A stretch of DNA of 64,000 nt from Hymenobacter latericoloratus (GCF_014199535.1 NZ_JACHNV010000001.1:248001-312000), one strand, 5' to 3'. Shown: positions 16,729 through 25,710, counted from the stretch's first letter. The notes: generated from the sequence alone by a model not told the origin. Numbers and translations: made by a program.

Positions 16729-18321
16729 ATGTCCGTCACGACTCTACGCTACGCCGATACCGGCGCGTTTTCTTCCCTGCTGACCGATTATCTGGCCCGG
16801 CACAATGCCCTGACTGCCTTTTATCACCGCTTCCCTACCCTCGACGCCTTCGCCGAGCAGATAGAAGAAAAGCGCGCTTCTTATACTTCCGAAGCCCGGC
16901 AGCGGCTGGTAGCGGCCCTGCGCGAGCAATACGCCACGCTGCCCACCGTGCACCCGGCCGTGGAGGCCAACCTGGCCTTGCTGGAAAAGGATACCACCTT
17001 CACCATCACCACCGGCCACCAGCTCAACCTGCTCACCGGGCCGCTATATTTCATCTATAAGATTGTGTCGGCGGTGAAGCTGAGCCGGCAGCTTAAGGAA
17101 AAGTACCCTCAGTACGACTTCGTGCCGGTGTACTGGATGGCTACCGAAGACCACGATTTCGCGGAAATCAACCACTTCAACCTGTTCGGGAAGAAGTACG
17201 AATGGAACGCCGCTGAAACCGGCGGGCCGGTGGGCCGCCTGAAGCTCGGTGGCCTGAAGGAAACCCTGCTCGACCAGCTGCCCGCCGACGTGCCTGCCTT
17301 GTTCCGCGAGGCCTATGAGCAAGCCGACACCCTGGCTGCCGCTACCCGCCGCCTCACCCACGACCTGTTCGGGGAGCTGGGGTTAGTGAGTCTGGATGCC
17401 GATGCCCCCGCCCTCAAGCAGGCCCTGGTGCCGGTGCTTACAACAGAAATCCGGGAGCAGGCCTCCAACCGGGCGGTGCAGCAGGCCAACGCCCAGCTGG
17501 AAGCCGCCGGCTACAAGCCCCAGGTGTATTCGCGCCCGCTCAACCTGTTCTTCCTGACTGATTCCGGCAAGCGGGAGCGGCTGGAGTACGATGCCGCCCA
17601 GGACTGCGCCCAGATTACGGTGCGCAACACCGGCCGCTGCCACTCCCAGCAGGAGCTGCTGGAACTCGCCCAAGCCCACCCCGAGCAATTCAGCCCCAAC
17701 GTGGTGCTGCGCCCGCTCTACCAGGAAATATTGCTGCCCAACCTCTGCTACATTGGTGGCGGAGCCGAGGTAGCCTACTGGTTTCAGCTGAAAGGCGTGT
17801 TCGAGGAAAACAACGTACCCTTCCCGATTTTGCTACCCCGCAACTCGGCTCAATACGTGGGCAAAGCCAACGCCGGCAAGCTGCGCAAGCTGGGCCTGAC
17901 TACTACCGACATCTTCCGGCCCCTGCCCGAGTTGAAAAAGCAGGTAGGTGCCACGCTGGGACAGGAAGAAGTGAGCCTGCGGGAGCAGCAGCAGCAGCTG
18001 GCCGCCGCCTTCCAGGCTGTTGCCGACCTGGCCCAGCGCCTCGACCCCACCCTGGTAAAAACCGTGGCGGCCGAGCAGCAGAAGATGACGGGCATTGTGC
18101 AGGGCCTGGAAAAGCGCCTGAGCAAAGCCGCCGAAGCCAAGCACGAAACGGCTTACTCCCAACTCACGGCCCTCAAAGACAAGCTCATGCCCGGCGGCCA
18201 CCTGCAGGAGCGCACCGATAACGTGCTCAGCATTCTCATCAACAACCCCCAGTTCATTCAGCAGCTCCTCGATGCCTTCGACCCGCTGGCCCTGGAGTTT
18301 ACGGTGTTGGAAGAGGAGTAA
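16729..18321 (+). CDS. bshC: Bacillithiol biosynthesis cysteine-adding enzyme BshC
   Basis: 530 residues, the length expected for BshC, which adds cysteine to glucosaminyl-malate in the last step of bacillithiol synthesis. Conserved stretches include FTITTGHQLNLLTGPLYFIYKI, YWMATEDHDFAEI, LRPLYQEILLPNLCYIGGGAEVAYW and a long helical region near residues 400-470. bshA and bshB are not in this window, but a second bacillithiol-system gene (ytxJ) is, at 55960. A weak TTACTTTG box lies 41 bases upstream of the ATG. Confidence 0.96.
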   Translation: MSVTTLRYADTGAFSSLLTDYLARHNALTAFYHRFPTLDAFAEQIEEKRASYTSEARQRLVAALREQYATLPTVHPAVEANLALLEKDTTFTITTGHQLNLLTGPLYFIYKIVSAVKLSRQLKEKYPQYDFVPVYWMATEDHDFAEINHFNLFGKKYEWNAAETGGPVGRLKLGGLKETLLDQLPADVPALFREAYEQADTLAAATRRLTHDLFGELGLVSLDADAPALKQALVPVLTTEIREQASNRAVQQANAQLEAAGYKPQVYSRPLNLFFLTDSGKRERLEYDAAQDCAQITVRNTGRCHSQQELLELAQAHPEQFSPNVVLRPLYQEILLPNLCYIGGGAEVAYWFQLKGVFEENNVPFPILLPRNSAQYVGKANAGKLRKLGLTTTDIFRPLPELKKQVGATLGQEEVSLREQQQQLAAAFQAVADLAQRLDPTLVKTVAAEQQKMTGIVQGLEKRLSKAAEAKHETAYSQLTALKDKLMPGGHLQERTDNVLSILINNPQFIQQLLDAFDPLALEFTVLEEE

Positions 18322-18364
18322 CTCACCTGGTCCCTGAAGGCCGTTTAACACTTATTCTTAGTCA

Positions 18365-19309
18365 ATGTTTTCTTTCTTGTCTTCGTTGTTTTCTGATAAG
18401 AACAATGAGCGTGACTTGTCCTTTGGGTTGAACGCGCGGTATTCTATTCCGGCCTTAATTCAGCAGCAGCAATGGCAGCAAGTTGAAACTATTGCCCACG
18501 GATTAACCAGCGACGAACTGTCTCGACTGGTAGATGGAATATGCTTGACAGACCGGTACAACAAGAACATCCAACTCTTCATACGTTCCGCTGATACCGA
18601 CTTTTCGCATCTGGTGGCCGGTGCGTGGTATTTATATCAGGCATGGCAGGCCCGGACTGGCAAGTGGGCGGAAGACCTATCGAAATCAGAGGTAGAGGGC
18701 TTCTTTCACTATCTACAGCTGGCACGTTTGCAACTAGGAGGTAGCTTTGAGCAGGATGCCTACCGTTGCGAGGCTCGGGCTCGGCTGGTGCGCACAGAAA
18801 TGGGACTAAGTGAGCCTGATAAAGCCATAAAGGCATTTCAGCAGAGCATAGCGCTAGATGACAGCAAATTTTGGGCTTATCACCATGTGTTTAAGCTGGT
18901 GTCACCTAAATGGTTAGGCGATAAGAATGAGCTTGTTGCCTATATCGAGTCGGTGGAAAAGGAAGACATTCAGTATGCTTTATGGCTTATGTACCTAGTG
19001 GAGATGTACAGCGACATAGAGGAGGAAGAGAATGCTCCGAAACGCTGGTACACTGAGCATAGCCCATTAATTCAGAAGATATTAACTCAGCCGAAGTTGC
19101 CAGTTGATAGTTCGCTGGTCTCTGTTTATGCCAATAATAACCTCGCTTATCTATATCATCTGCTGGGAGAGAAAGAAGAGCGTAATACAATTCTGAACCA
19201 GCTTGTTGACCGGTTTCCCCCTTACCCGTGGGCATATTTCGGCATTGAGTCAGGAAGTGATGCAGAAATGAGGAAGTTTCGCCAATCGGCTGCATACCGG
19301 CAGCCATGA
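18365..19309 (+). CDS. Helical-repeat-like protein of unknown function
   Basis: 314 residues, no signal peptide; predominantly helical, with TPR-like segments in the middle (SEPDKAIKAFQQSIALDDSKFWAYHHVFKL) and near the end (NNNLAYLYHLLGEKEERNTILNQLVDRFPPYPWAYF). Probably a cytoplasmic scaffold. Local GC is low (40% in 19081-19140), unlike its neighbours. Its stop overlaps the next gene's start (ATGA, 19306-19309), so translation of the cyclo-ligase is likely coupled to it. Role unknown. Confidence 0.7.
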   Translation: MFSFLSSLFSDKNNERDLSFGLNARYSIPALIQQQQWQQVETIAHGLTSDELSRLVDGICLTDRYNKNIQLFIRSADTDFSHLVAGAWYLYQAWQARTGKWAEDLSKSEVEGFFHYLQLARLQLGGSFEQDAYRCEARARLVRTEMGLSEPDKAIKAFQQSIALDDSKFWAYHHVFKLVSPKWLGDKNELVAYIESVEKEDIQYALWLMYLVEMYSDIEEEENAPKRWYTEHSPLIQKILTQPKLPVDSSLVSVYANNNLAYLYHLLGEKEERNTILNQLVDRFPPYPWAYFGIESGSDAEMRKFRQSAAYRQP

Positions 19310-19887
19310 CCAAAGCGGAACTCCGCCAACAAGCCCTGGCTCGCCGCCGAGCCTTATCGGATGAGGAAGTTGCCCGCCGGAGCGCGGCGCTGTGGGAGCA
19401 GCTGCAGCAGGCGTTTCCGTGGCGGGAGTGGCGGTGGCTGCATTTGTTTCTGCCCATTGCGCGCCAGCAGGAGCCCGATACCTGGCCCCTGATCCGGCAG
19501 TTGTGGGCCGAGCGGCCGGCGCTGCAGCTGGCCGTGCCCGTGGTGCAGCCCGACGGCCGGACCTTGCGCCACTTCCACCTCACCTCGGAAGCCCAGCTGG
19601 AGAATAACCGCTGGGGCATTCCGGAGCCCATAGGAGCCGTCGAAGCCCTACCCCCCCGGCTCGACGCCATTCTGATTCCCTTGCTGGCCTTCGATGAGCG
19701 GGGCCACCGCGTAGGCTATGGCAAGGGTTTCTACGACCAGTTTCTGCCCCAATGTCGCCCCGACGCCCTGCGGATTGGCGTGAGCCTGGAGCCGCCAGTA
19801 CCCCGTATTGAGGACGCCTGGGCGGGCGACGTGCCCTTGCACGCCTGCCTCACCCCGGAGCGGGTGTGGTGGTTTGAACAGAGGTAG
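19306..19887 (+). CDS. 5-formyltetrahydrofolate cyclo-ligase
   Basis: 193 residues; ATP-dependent conversion of 5-formyl-THF to 5,10-methenyl-THF, returning stored folate to the one-carbon pool. Visible motifs are the N-terminal KAELRQQALARRRAL, the central NNRWGIPEP and the signature LAFDERGHRVGYGKGFYDQFL (nucleotide-binding GYGKGFYD). It starts inside the stop of the preceding gene (4-base overlap). Its stop lies nine bases from the stop of a convergent membrane-protein gene. Confidence 0.93.
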   Translation: MTKAELRQQALARRRALSDEEVARRSAALWEQLQQAFPWREWRWLHLFLPIARQQEPDTWPLIRQLWAERPALQLAVPVVQPDGRTLRHFHLTSEAQLENNRWGIPEPIGAVEALPPRLDAILIPLLAFDERGHRVGYGKGFYDQFLPQCRPDALRIGVSLEPPVPRIEDAWAGDVPLHACLTPERVWWFEQR

Positions 19888-19896
19888 GCGAAGTTG

Positions 19897-20349
19897 CTAG
19901 CGGGCACGGGGGGCGCGGAGCCGCCAACACGTAATGCCGGCCCAAATCACCACCACGAACAGGAAGGCTGATACTGTCCAGATGAGTTTCAATAGGCCAC
20001 TCACGGCCGCGCCTAAGGGAAAAACAGCTTCCTCTGTTCCGGAGAGAGTGGAATAGGCATAGCCCAATCTTACGCACCAGCACAACAACAAGGGGCTGCC
20101 GAGGCCGCAGGCCAGGGCCACCGTTGCGTTGCTCGCTGCCCACCGGCGTCCGGCATCCAGCAGCAGAACCAAAAACAGGATGAGCAGGAAGGAGATAAGC
20201 TGCCCCAAATAGCTACCAACGACGAAGTAGGTGTTGTGCAGCTGGATATCGAGGGTGGGCTTCCAGATAAAAGCCGTTCCCATGAGCAACGACCACAACG
20301 CAAGCCAGACCACCAACGCCACCGTAAAGCAACACCAGAACCGACGCAT
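19897..20349 (-). CDS. Four-helix membrane protein of unknown function
   Basis: 150 residues with about four membrane segments. Between the first and second is DIQLHNTYFVVGSYLG, resembling the DIQLHDTYFV element seen near the oxidase helix region of some haem-copper-oxidase-like proteins, but there is no set of haem or copper ligands, so no oxidase function is claimed. The extreme C-terminus is basic (CWRLRAPRAR), suggesting a cytoplasmic end. It is divergent from the ExbD-like gene. Confidence 0.6.
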   Translation of the reverse strand: MRRFWCCFTVALVVWLALWSLLMGTAFIWKPTLDIQLHNTYFVVGSYLGQLISFLLILFLVLLLDAGRRWAASNATVALACGLGSPLLLCWCVRLGYAYSTLSGTEEAVFPLGAAVSGLLKLIWTVSAFLFVVVIWAGITCWRLRAPRAR

Positions 20350-20488
20350 ATACAGTTTAACCTTTACAGGACGAGAAAAAGCGAGGAAGCGTAGTTTGCG
20401 CGGAGAAACGGATTGCTATTGGGCCAGCAATATATAGTAACTGCACAGCGTTGCCCGGGTGCAATAATATCAAACCAGCCGCACCCTT

Positions 20489-21001
20489 GTGATGACCCAT
20501 CTGCAGCCGCTACCCCTGAACGGACGCTCACGCCGCATCTTTCGGCGCATCACCCCGCCGGATATGACGCCCATGGCCGGGGTAGGCTTTCTCTTGGTTT
20601 CCTTTTTCATGTTGACTTCCTCACTTACCCAGCTAACTGCTATGGAGGTAGCTATGCCCTTGAGGCCAGTGTGTTGCGAGTCTTGTGATACCTACTGGGC
20701 CCATGCCGCCGTTATGACGGTGCTGCTGGGCCCACGCAACCAAGTTTATTACTACCCGGGACTGGATGCGCAGGCCAGCCGCAAAACCGATTACAGCGCC
20801 ACGGGGCTGCGGCAGGCGCTTTTATCTGCCCAGCGCGAGTATGGCCCGCTGACGGTGCTGGTAAAGCCAAGCAGCCAGGCTACCTATCAAAACGTGGTAG
20901 ACGCCCTGGATGAAATGAGCATCACCGCAACCAAAAGCTACCTTCTGACGACGGATCTAAATCGTTTTGATGAAAAGCTGTTGACCGGTCGGCGCTTATA
21001 A
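20489..21001 (+). CDS. ExbD/TolR-like protein with the key Asp missing
   Basis: 170 residues: short basic cytoplasmic N-terminus, one membrane helix, then a periplasmic domain ending VVDALDEMSITATKSYLLTTDL, the standard ExbD C-terminal pattern. Where ExbD reads D-M-T-P-M-V-D-L-x-F-L-L, this protein reads DMTPMAGVGFLL (residues 25-36): the membrane Asp that carries protons in ExbB/ExbD and TolQ/TolR motors is Gly31. A Cys cluster (VCCESC) sits at the start of the periplasmic part. No ExbB or TonB gene is adjacent. It is probably not an energising subunit; a structural role is inference. Confidence 0.8.
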   Translation: MMTHLQPLPLNGRSRRIFRRITPPDMTPMAGVGFLLVSFFMLTSSLTQLTAMEVAMPLRPVCCESCDTYWAHAAVMTVLLGPRNQVYYYPGLDAQASRKTDYSATGLRQALLSAQREYGPLTVLVKPSSQATYQNVVDALDEMSITATKSYLLTTDLNRFDEKLLTGRRL

Positions 21002-21020
21002 GCAGTTCTTGCTGTCAAGC

Positions 21021-21068
21021 AAAAGCAAGAGGGCCATATCAGGTTGCTGATATGGCCCTCTCGCTTTT
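21021..21068. terminator. Bidirectional terminator between the ExbD-like gene and a small minus-strand ORF
   Basis: Stem of about 21 bp, AAAAGC-AGAGGGCCATATCA with its complement across a 6-base loop and one C/A mismatch, flanked by A and T runs so it can work in both directions. Confidence 0.85.
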
Positions 21069-21204
21069 ATTTTTTGGTGGAGGCAGCGGGAGCCGGCTGA
21101 GCGGACTCGGGGCGGACTGCCGATGATTTTTTACGAGCAGAAGCGGGCTGGGCCCGGCGCTGAGCGGCCAGTACCTGCGCCAAGTTGGATAAACTGGGTT
21201 TCAT
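21067..21204 (-). CDS. Possible 45-residue basic protein
   Basis: ATG at 21204 gives MKPSLSNLAQVLAAQRRAQP followed by a Lys/Ser/Ala/Pro tail ending in AASTKK. There is a short amphipathic helix (SLSNLAQVLAAQRRAQ) and a positively charged C-terminus; no family recognised. In favour: it ends exactly at a strong bidirectional terminator and has purine-rich sequence (AGGAAAAG-type) before the ATG. It is short and compositionally biased, so it may be spurious. Confidence 0.4.
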   Translation of the reverse strand: MKPSLSNLAQVLAAQRRAQPASARKKSSAVRPESAQPAPAASTKK

Positions 21205-21312
21205 GAAATAGAAAAGGAAAGGAATTGAACATCACGCAATAGGATAGGTAGGGTAGGCAAGAACGTGAGGCCAAGATATATACTTCACGTCATATGTAGT
21301 ACACCAAGTGGG

Positions 21313-21909
21313 TTATTTATCGGCCGGCTCCACGCCGGTGATGCGGGCTTGGCCCCAGGGGGCAATGCTTACCTGCACCCGCAGGCTCTGGCGGCGCTCC
21401 AGTTGGCGACCTTGGCCTTCGGGCACGTAGTAGCGCTCCAGGCCATAGCGCAGGCGGAGCCCGCGCCGCCACACATCTTGCACGGAGCCGCGCAATACTG
21501 CCTGCTGCCCAGTGGCGGCCGGTTTTTCGGGGAAGGCCGCCACGGCCTCGTAGGTACCATCGGGTTGGGGCTCCAGCAGCACGTAGGCGGGCTGGTGGCG
21601 GCGGGGCATAGCGGAGCCGCGCCACAACCCTCCCGGCAGCTCACTGACCTGGTAGCGCAGGTTCACGTAGTCGCCGTAGAGCAGGTCGCGCGGGTCAACG
21701 GGGCGGGTGTGCAGCGTAACGGTGCGGCCCAGGGCGGCTGTGGCGTAGCCGGCGGCGGCCACGCCCAGCACAAACAGCACCTGCGCCAGCACTAGCCACT
21801 GCACCCACCGCCGGCGGGTCGGCTCGGGCAGGTCGTTGGGCAGCACCGGGATGCTACCCCCGGCCGGGCCCGCAACCGGCGGCAGAGAATCAGCAGGAAG
21901 CGTACTCAT
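21313..21909 (-). CDS. GDYXXLXY domain membrane protein
   Basis: 198 residues. A proline-rich N-terminus and one membrane helix (WLVLAQVLFVLGVAAAGYATAAL) lead into an extracytoplasmic domain containing DPRDLLYGDYVNLRYQVS, the exact signature that names the GDYXXLXY family. Function is unknown. The ATG at 21909 overlaps the stop of the DUF2157 gene (ATGA), so the two are translationally coupled. This pairing with DUF2157 recurs in bacteria and implies a joint membrane role. Confidence 0.88.
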   Translation of the reverse strand: MSTLPADSLPPVAGPAGGSIPVLPNDLPEPTRRRWVQWLVLAQVLFVLGVAAAGYATAALGRTVTLHTRPVDPRDLLYGDYVNLRYQVSELPGGLWRGSAMPRRHQPAYVLLEPQPDGTYEAVAAFPEKPAATGQQAVLRGSVQDVWRRGLRLRYGLERYYVPEGQGRQLERRQSLRVQVSIAPWGQARITGVEPADK

Positions 21910-23126
21910 GGCTTGGGAGGGGTTGACGAGGAGAACGTGTGCGCCGCCCGGCGCCGGAGCCACCAGCTCAGGCCCAGCAGCAGCAAGCCGCCCAGCAGGA
22001 AAAACAACGACTTATCCAGGAAGCCCCAGGTCAGCTTGAAATAGGCTACGGCGGTGGTGATGATGAACAGTACGGTGCCCAGCGTCACGCGGTCGGGGTT
22101 CTGCTCCTGGTGGGCCCGCAGCAGCACGGCGCCGGAGTAAGCGTACAGCACCACCAGCGTGGCAATGGCCAGGGGTAGCCCGCCCGTAAAGTAAAAGCCC
22201 GGCAGTAGCAGCAGCCAATCGGTGAGGCTGCCCAGCCGGCCGCGCTGCCGCTTCCCAGCTACCGAAACTATCAGCACGGCAACCAGGGCAGCCAGGTAAG
22301 GCAGCAGCGGCGCCCGCAGCTGCCCGGCATACAAATCCGATTCGCCAAACAAGGCCAGCCCCAGCGTGAACAGGAAAGCCGTCACCAGCGGCGGACCCTG
22401 CAGTGCCCGGCCCGCCGGGCGGTCGGGCTGCCAGTCGCCGAAGGCATACACCAGCATGGCCGGAATAAAGAACCAGGTGATTTTAACGTGCAAGTGGTTG
22501 ATGAGCAAGGCCGCCTGCCAGAGCAAGCCCGTAGCCAGCACCCCGCCCAGCAGGGCATCGGGGCGGCGCCACCAGTAGTACCCCAGCCCTAGGGCCGTAC
22601 CAATGGCCGTGAGGTAGCTGAACGCGCCCAGCTGCCCGGTGTTGTAGCCCTGCACGATGCCGCTGATAACGGCCGTCATCAGAAACAGCAGGCGGCTGCG
22701 GTACAGCCACGTCAGGGCCATGCCGGCCACGGCCCAGGCCAGCAGCCCGGTGAGGTCGTAGCCGATGAGCTGGTAGAGCTGGCTGGTCAGCACAATGCTG
22801 GCCCCGAACAAGATCAGCCCCAGGGCAATCAGACCCATACCTAAGTTAAGGTTGCCGCGACGCCGGAAATACTCGCCGCCGGCGTAGGCCCCGCACAAAG
22901 AGCCCAGCAGCAAGGCCAGGCGCACCACCTCGGGCAAGCCCTGCCAGTTGGCCGCTACCACGCTCAGGGCGCTCAGGCCGACCAGCAAGGAGCCCAGCAG
23001 CGGCAGCAGCCCAATGGCAGTGGCATCAGTAGGATAAAGGGCCAGCAGCTGCTCGCGCTGCGTCTCCGTGATAATCTCCTTCTGCACCCACTCCCGCCCG
23101 TCGGTTTCCAGTAGCTTACGACTCAT
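21906..23126 (-). CDS. DUF2157 polytopic membrane protein
   Basis: 406 residues. A soluble N-terminal helical segment (MSRKLLETDGREWVQKEIITETQREQLLALY, the conserved DUF2157 start) is followed by about 12 hydrophobic segments arranged as short pairs separated by small loops. Inner-membrane protein; function unknown. It is the first gene of a two-gene unit with the GDYXXLXY protein (4-base overlap). The next gene upstream is 46 bases away on the same strand. Confidence 0.85.
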   Translation of the reverse strand: MSRKLLETDGREWVQKEIITETQREQLLALYPTDATAIGLLPLLGSLLVGLSALSVVAANWQGLPEVVRLALLLGSLCGAYAGGEYFRRRGNLNLGMGLIALGLILFGASIVLTSQLYQLIGYDLTGLLAWAVAGMALTWLYRSRLLFLMTAVISGIVQGYNTGQLGAFSYLTAIGTALGLGYYWWRRPDALLGGVLATGLLWQAALLINHLHVKITWFFIPAMLVYAFGDWQPDRPAGRALQGPPLVTAFLFTLGLALFGESDLYAGQLRAPLLPYLAALVAVLIVSVAGKRQRGRLGSLTDWLLLLPGFYFTGGLPLAIATLVVLYAYSGAVLLRAHQEQNPDRVTLGTVLFIITTAVAYFKLTWGFLDKSLFFLLGGLLLLGLSWWLRRRAAHTFSSSTPPKP

Positions 23127-23172
23127 AATACCGGCAACTTACGCAGGATGCAGGAAGTGGGCAGGTGCTTGG

Positions 23173-23721
23173 TTATTTTTCCAGATACTTCCGCCGGCTG
23201 GGCCAAGCTTTCCGCTCCCGACGACGCTGCTCGGCGCGGTGGTCAGCGTGACCCCCGTAGCAAATTCGCTTGTCGGTATCGAAGCGCATAACACCTTCCG
23301 CCAGGCGTGCCCCCTGCCGGACCATCAGGCCGTTGAAGGGGCAGGTGTCGTAGCCGCAGTTGTGCTTGGTGTACGTACCGAAATTGCGGTGCCGGATGCG
23401 CTTTTCGGTCAGGATGCGCTGCTGCGTCCGGCGGATTGCAGCCCACGCCGCCCGCTCATCGGCTACGGTCAGCGCTTGCCCCAGGGTGCTGAGACGGAGG
23501 TAGGTGTCCGGGTCTTTCAGCTGTAGAAACTCGTAGAATTTCGGAAATACCGCTGCCGCCGCATTCCGCAGGCGCAGTTGCTGCTCCAGGCTCAGCTTCT
23601 CGTTTTCCAGTAAACTGCGGAACAGCCCCAGCGAGTTAAAATCGGTGTAGCGCCGGTAGTGAACGAGCAAGTGGTGATAATCCGCTTCCGTAAGTTGATT
23701 CAAGCGACGATTAAGCTTCAT
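23173..23721 (-). CDS. Conserved-looking soluble protein, unknown function
   Basis: 182 residues without signal peptide or membrane segment. The first 110 residues are helical and charged (LTEADYHHLLVHYRRYTDFNSLGLFRSLLENEKLSL). A Cys/His-containing motif follows, HNCGYDTCPFNGLM (about residues 123-136), then DTDKRICYGGHADHRAEQRR and a basic tail. The two Cys-rich segments could bind a metal, but this is not established. It starts 15 bases after mnmD ends, on the same strand, so the two are probably co-transcribed. Confidence 0.6.
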   Translation of the reverse strand: MKLNRRLNQLTEADYHHLLVHYRRYTDFNSLGLFRSLLENEKLSLEQQLRLRNAAAAVFPKFYEFLQLKDPDTYLRLSTLGQALTVADERAAWAAIRRTQQRILTEKRIRHRNFGTYTKHNCGYDTCPFNGLMVRQGARLAEGVMRFDTDKRICYGGHADHRAEQRRRERKAWPSRRKYLEK

Positions 23722-23736
23722 AGCGGATATACGTAG

Positions 23737-24423
23737 TTACCCCTGCTTCCGCGCCCGGGTCATCTCGCGCTTGCCGGGTGGGCCCGGAATCTTTTCCACC
23801 AGCCAGCCGGCGGCCCTCAGGCTGCGCTTGAACGAGCCCTTGGCGCAGTAGCTGACCAGCACGCCTCCGGGCGCGGCGGCCTGGTAAAGCTGGGCGAACA
23901 CCTCGTCGGTCCACATATCGGGCTGCTTTTCCGGGGCAAAGGCATCGAAGTAGATAACCTGGTAGGTGTCCTGGGAGAGCGGGGTAGCCTGCAGCTCCCC
24001 GGCGCGCTTCAGCAGCACGAAGTTGGACGTAAGCGGCACCGGGCGGTTCCAGGCGGCGGCGTGCAGCTGGTGCTGGTAGTCCTGCAGCTCGGGGCCAGAC
24101 AAGTAGGTGTCGGGGTGCAGCTGGCCAACTACCTCCCAGGGCAGCGGAAACTTTTCAATGGTATCGTAGAAAATCTGCTGGCCGGCGGTAAGGCTGCGCT
24201 CCAGGGTCAGCAGGGCATTCAGGCCCGTACCGAACCCTACCTCCAGCACCCACACCACCGGGTTTTCCGTGGTCAGGGCCGGCTCCAGACCGGCGGTCAG
24301 GTACACGTGCCGGGCCTCCTGCAGGGCACCGTGGGTGCTATGGTAGTGCTCATTCAGCTCGGGCACGTACAGGGTACTGGAGCCGTCGGCGGTGGCGCGA
24401 ACTTCGACGCGGGGAACAGGCAT
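23737..24423 (-). CDS. mnmD: tRNA (5-methylaminomethyl-2-thiouridine) methyltransferase MnmD
   Basis: 228 residues, corresponding to the methyltransferase half of the bifunctional MnmC enzyme; it methylates nm5s2U34 to mnm5s2U in tRNA anticodons. Visible features: N-terminal STLYVPELNEHYHSTHGALQEA, the SAM-binding loop VLEVGFGTGLNALLTL, and the catalytic/substrate region YFDAFAPEKQPDMWT with SYCAKGSFKRSLRAAGW near the end. The FAD oxidase half of MnmC is absent, as is normal for stand-alone MnmD. It is followed at 15 bases by an uncharacterised gene. Confidence 0.92.
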   Translation of the reverse strand: MPVPRVEVRATADGSSTLYVPELNEHYHSTHGALQEARHVYLTAGLEPALTTENPVVWVLEVGFGTGLNALLTLERSLTAGQQIFYDTIEKFPLPWEVVGQLHPDTYLSGPELQDYQHQLHAAAWNRPVPLTSNFVLLKRAGELQATPLSQDTYQVIYFDAFAPEKQPDMWTDEVFAQLYQAAAPGGVLVSYCAKGSFKRSLRAAGWLVEKIPGPPGKREMTRARKQG

Positions 24424-24630
24424 GAGGAAAATCGAAAGGAAATGAAAACCGGCCGCGGCGTCGGGCCGGCCGGGGCATAGTCTGGCTAATATAGTGCGTT
24501 TGAGGTTTCGGCGGCCGGGTAGGGGGTAGCCCCGGCCCCGGCCGGGCTGCGCACAACTAGCCGGCCCCTACCCCACACCAGTCTGCAAAAGCGCCGTATG
24601 TAGTGTTGCGTTTCTCTTTCTGACCAGCTT

Positions 24631-25074
24631 ATGGCCCGCGTTAAAGTTCAGCTACCCGAAACCTACCTGCTTGCCGTTGAAATTCCGGTACGCATCACCG
24701 ACCTCAATTACGGGGCCCACCTCGGCAACGACGCCCTGCTCAGCATCCTGCACGAGGCCCGGGTGCAGTTCCTGCGCCACCTGGGGCAGGCTGAATACGA
24801 CCCCGCAACCGGCCTGGGCCACATCATGGCCGACGTAGCCATTGAGTACAAGGGCGAAGGGTTTTACGGCGACGTGCTGCATATTCAGATGGCTGCCACC
24901 GACCTGGGCAAGTACGGCTTCGACCTGGTGTACTGGGTGAAAAACCAGGCCGGCCGCGAAATTGCCCGCGCCAAAACCGGCATGCTCGGCTTCAATTACA
25001 CCACCCGCCAACTCCTCCCGCTCCCGGAGGAGTATGCGGCTCGTCTGCGGGGTCCGGAAGCAAGGCCGTTGTAG
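24631..25074 (+). CDS. Acyl-CoA thioesterase, 4HBT hotdog family
   Basis: 147 residues, a single hotdog domain. The 4HBT pattern is clear: VEIPVRITDLNYGAHLGNDALLSILHEARVQFL, in which the D-x-N-x-x-G-H-x-x-N region forms the active site (His followed by Leu-Gly-Asn here), then VAIEYKGEGFYGDVLHIQ and LVYWVKNQAGREIARAKTGMLGFNY. It should hydrolyse an acyl-CoA thioester in the cytoplasm; chain-length preference is unknown. It is divergent from mnmD across about 200 bases. Confidence 0.87.
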   Translation: MARVKVQLPETYLLAVEIPVRITDLNYGAHLGNDALLSILHEARVQFLRHLGQAEYDPATGLGHIMADVAIEYKGEGFYGDVLHIQMAATDLGKYGFDLVYWVKNQAGREIARAKTGMLGFNYTTRQLLPLPEEYAARLRGPEARPL

Positions 25075-25128
25075 CCCCTGGCTGGCGTTTCGCGTATGGG
25101 TCAGCTCACCATCCCCGCTTCAAGACGC

Positions 25129-25710
25129 ATGCGCCTCCTGGTTTCCGCTGCTGCCGTTAGTTGGCTGATAGCCTGTCAGTCCCCATCCGCCCCGCCCGAG
25201 CAAGCCTCCGCCCCGGCGGCGGCGCTGCCTATCCCCGCGGTGCCGGCCGGGCCGCGGTTGCTGCACGAGGCGGCGGCGCGCCGGCCCTTTTCCTCCCGCA
25301 CTGCCCCCGACCAGTTCCGGCTGCAGCTGCGCGGCGACTCCGTGCTGACCGGCACTCTGCACCTGAGCATTGTGTCGGCGGCCGGGGACACGCTGCTTTC
25401 CGAACGGTTTCCGGCCCAGGCCCTGCTCGACTACGGGCTGCTCCAGTACGGCGAGCACCCCACCCGCGCCCAGCGCGAAGCCTACGTGCGGGAGCGAATG
25501 GACCAGTTCTTCGGCCCCGGGCAGTTCCGCAGCCCCGCCATTAAGCCCACCGAGCAGTACGTGGCCCGCCAGTCGGAGCGGGGCGTGTGGGAGGAGGTGC
25601 GCCAGACAGGTTTGCCCGGCTTCTTTTACCATCTCTACGAGGAGGACGGCCGCAGCCTGGCCTACTTGCCCCGCCGGCGTAAGGCCGTGGTGTTCCGTAC
25701 CTGCTGCTGA
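25129..25710 (+). CDS. Putative lipoprotein of unknown function
   Basis: 193 residues from MRLLVSAAAVSWLIACQS, a lipoprotein signal with lipobox LIAC. After an Ala/Pro-rich tether the mature part (about residues 65-190) contains LQLRGDSVLTGTLHLSIVSAAGDTLLSERFPAQALLDY and a C-terminal GFFYHLYEEDGRSLAYLPRRRKAVVFRTCC. No named domain recognised. An earlier ATG at 25096 is possible, but the signal peptide decides for 25129. Confidence 0.7.
   Translation: MRLLVSAAAVSWLIACQSPSAPPEQASAPAAALPIPAVPAGPRLLHEAAARRPFSSRTAPDQFRLQLRGDSVLTGTLHLSIVSAAGDTLLSERFPAQALLDYGLLQYGEHPTRAQREAYVRERMDQFFGPGQFRSPAIKPTEQYVARQSERGVWEEVRQTGLPGFFYHLYEEDGRSLAYLPRRRKAVVFRTCC

Noticed and set aside
19897..20349. Cytochrome oxidase subunit
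   Set aside because: Only a short DIQLHNTYFV-like stretch resembles an oxidase; haem and copper ligands are lacking.
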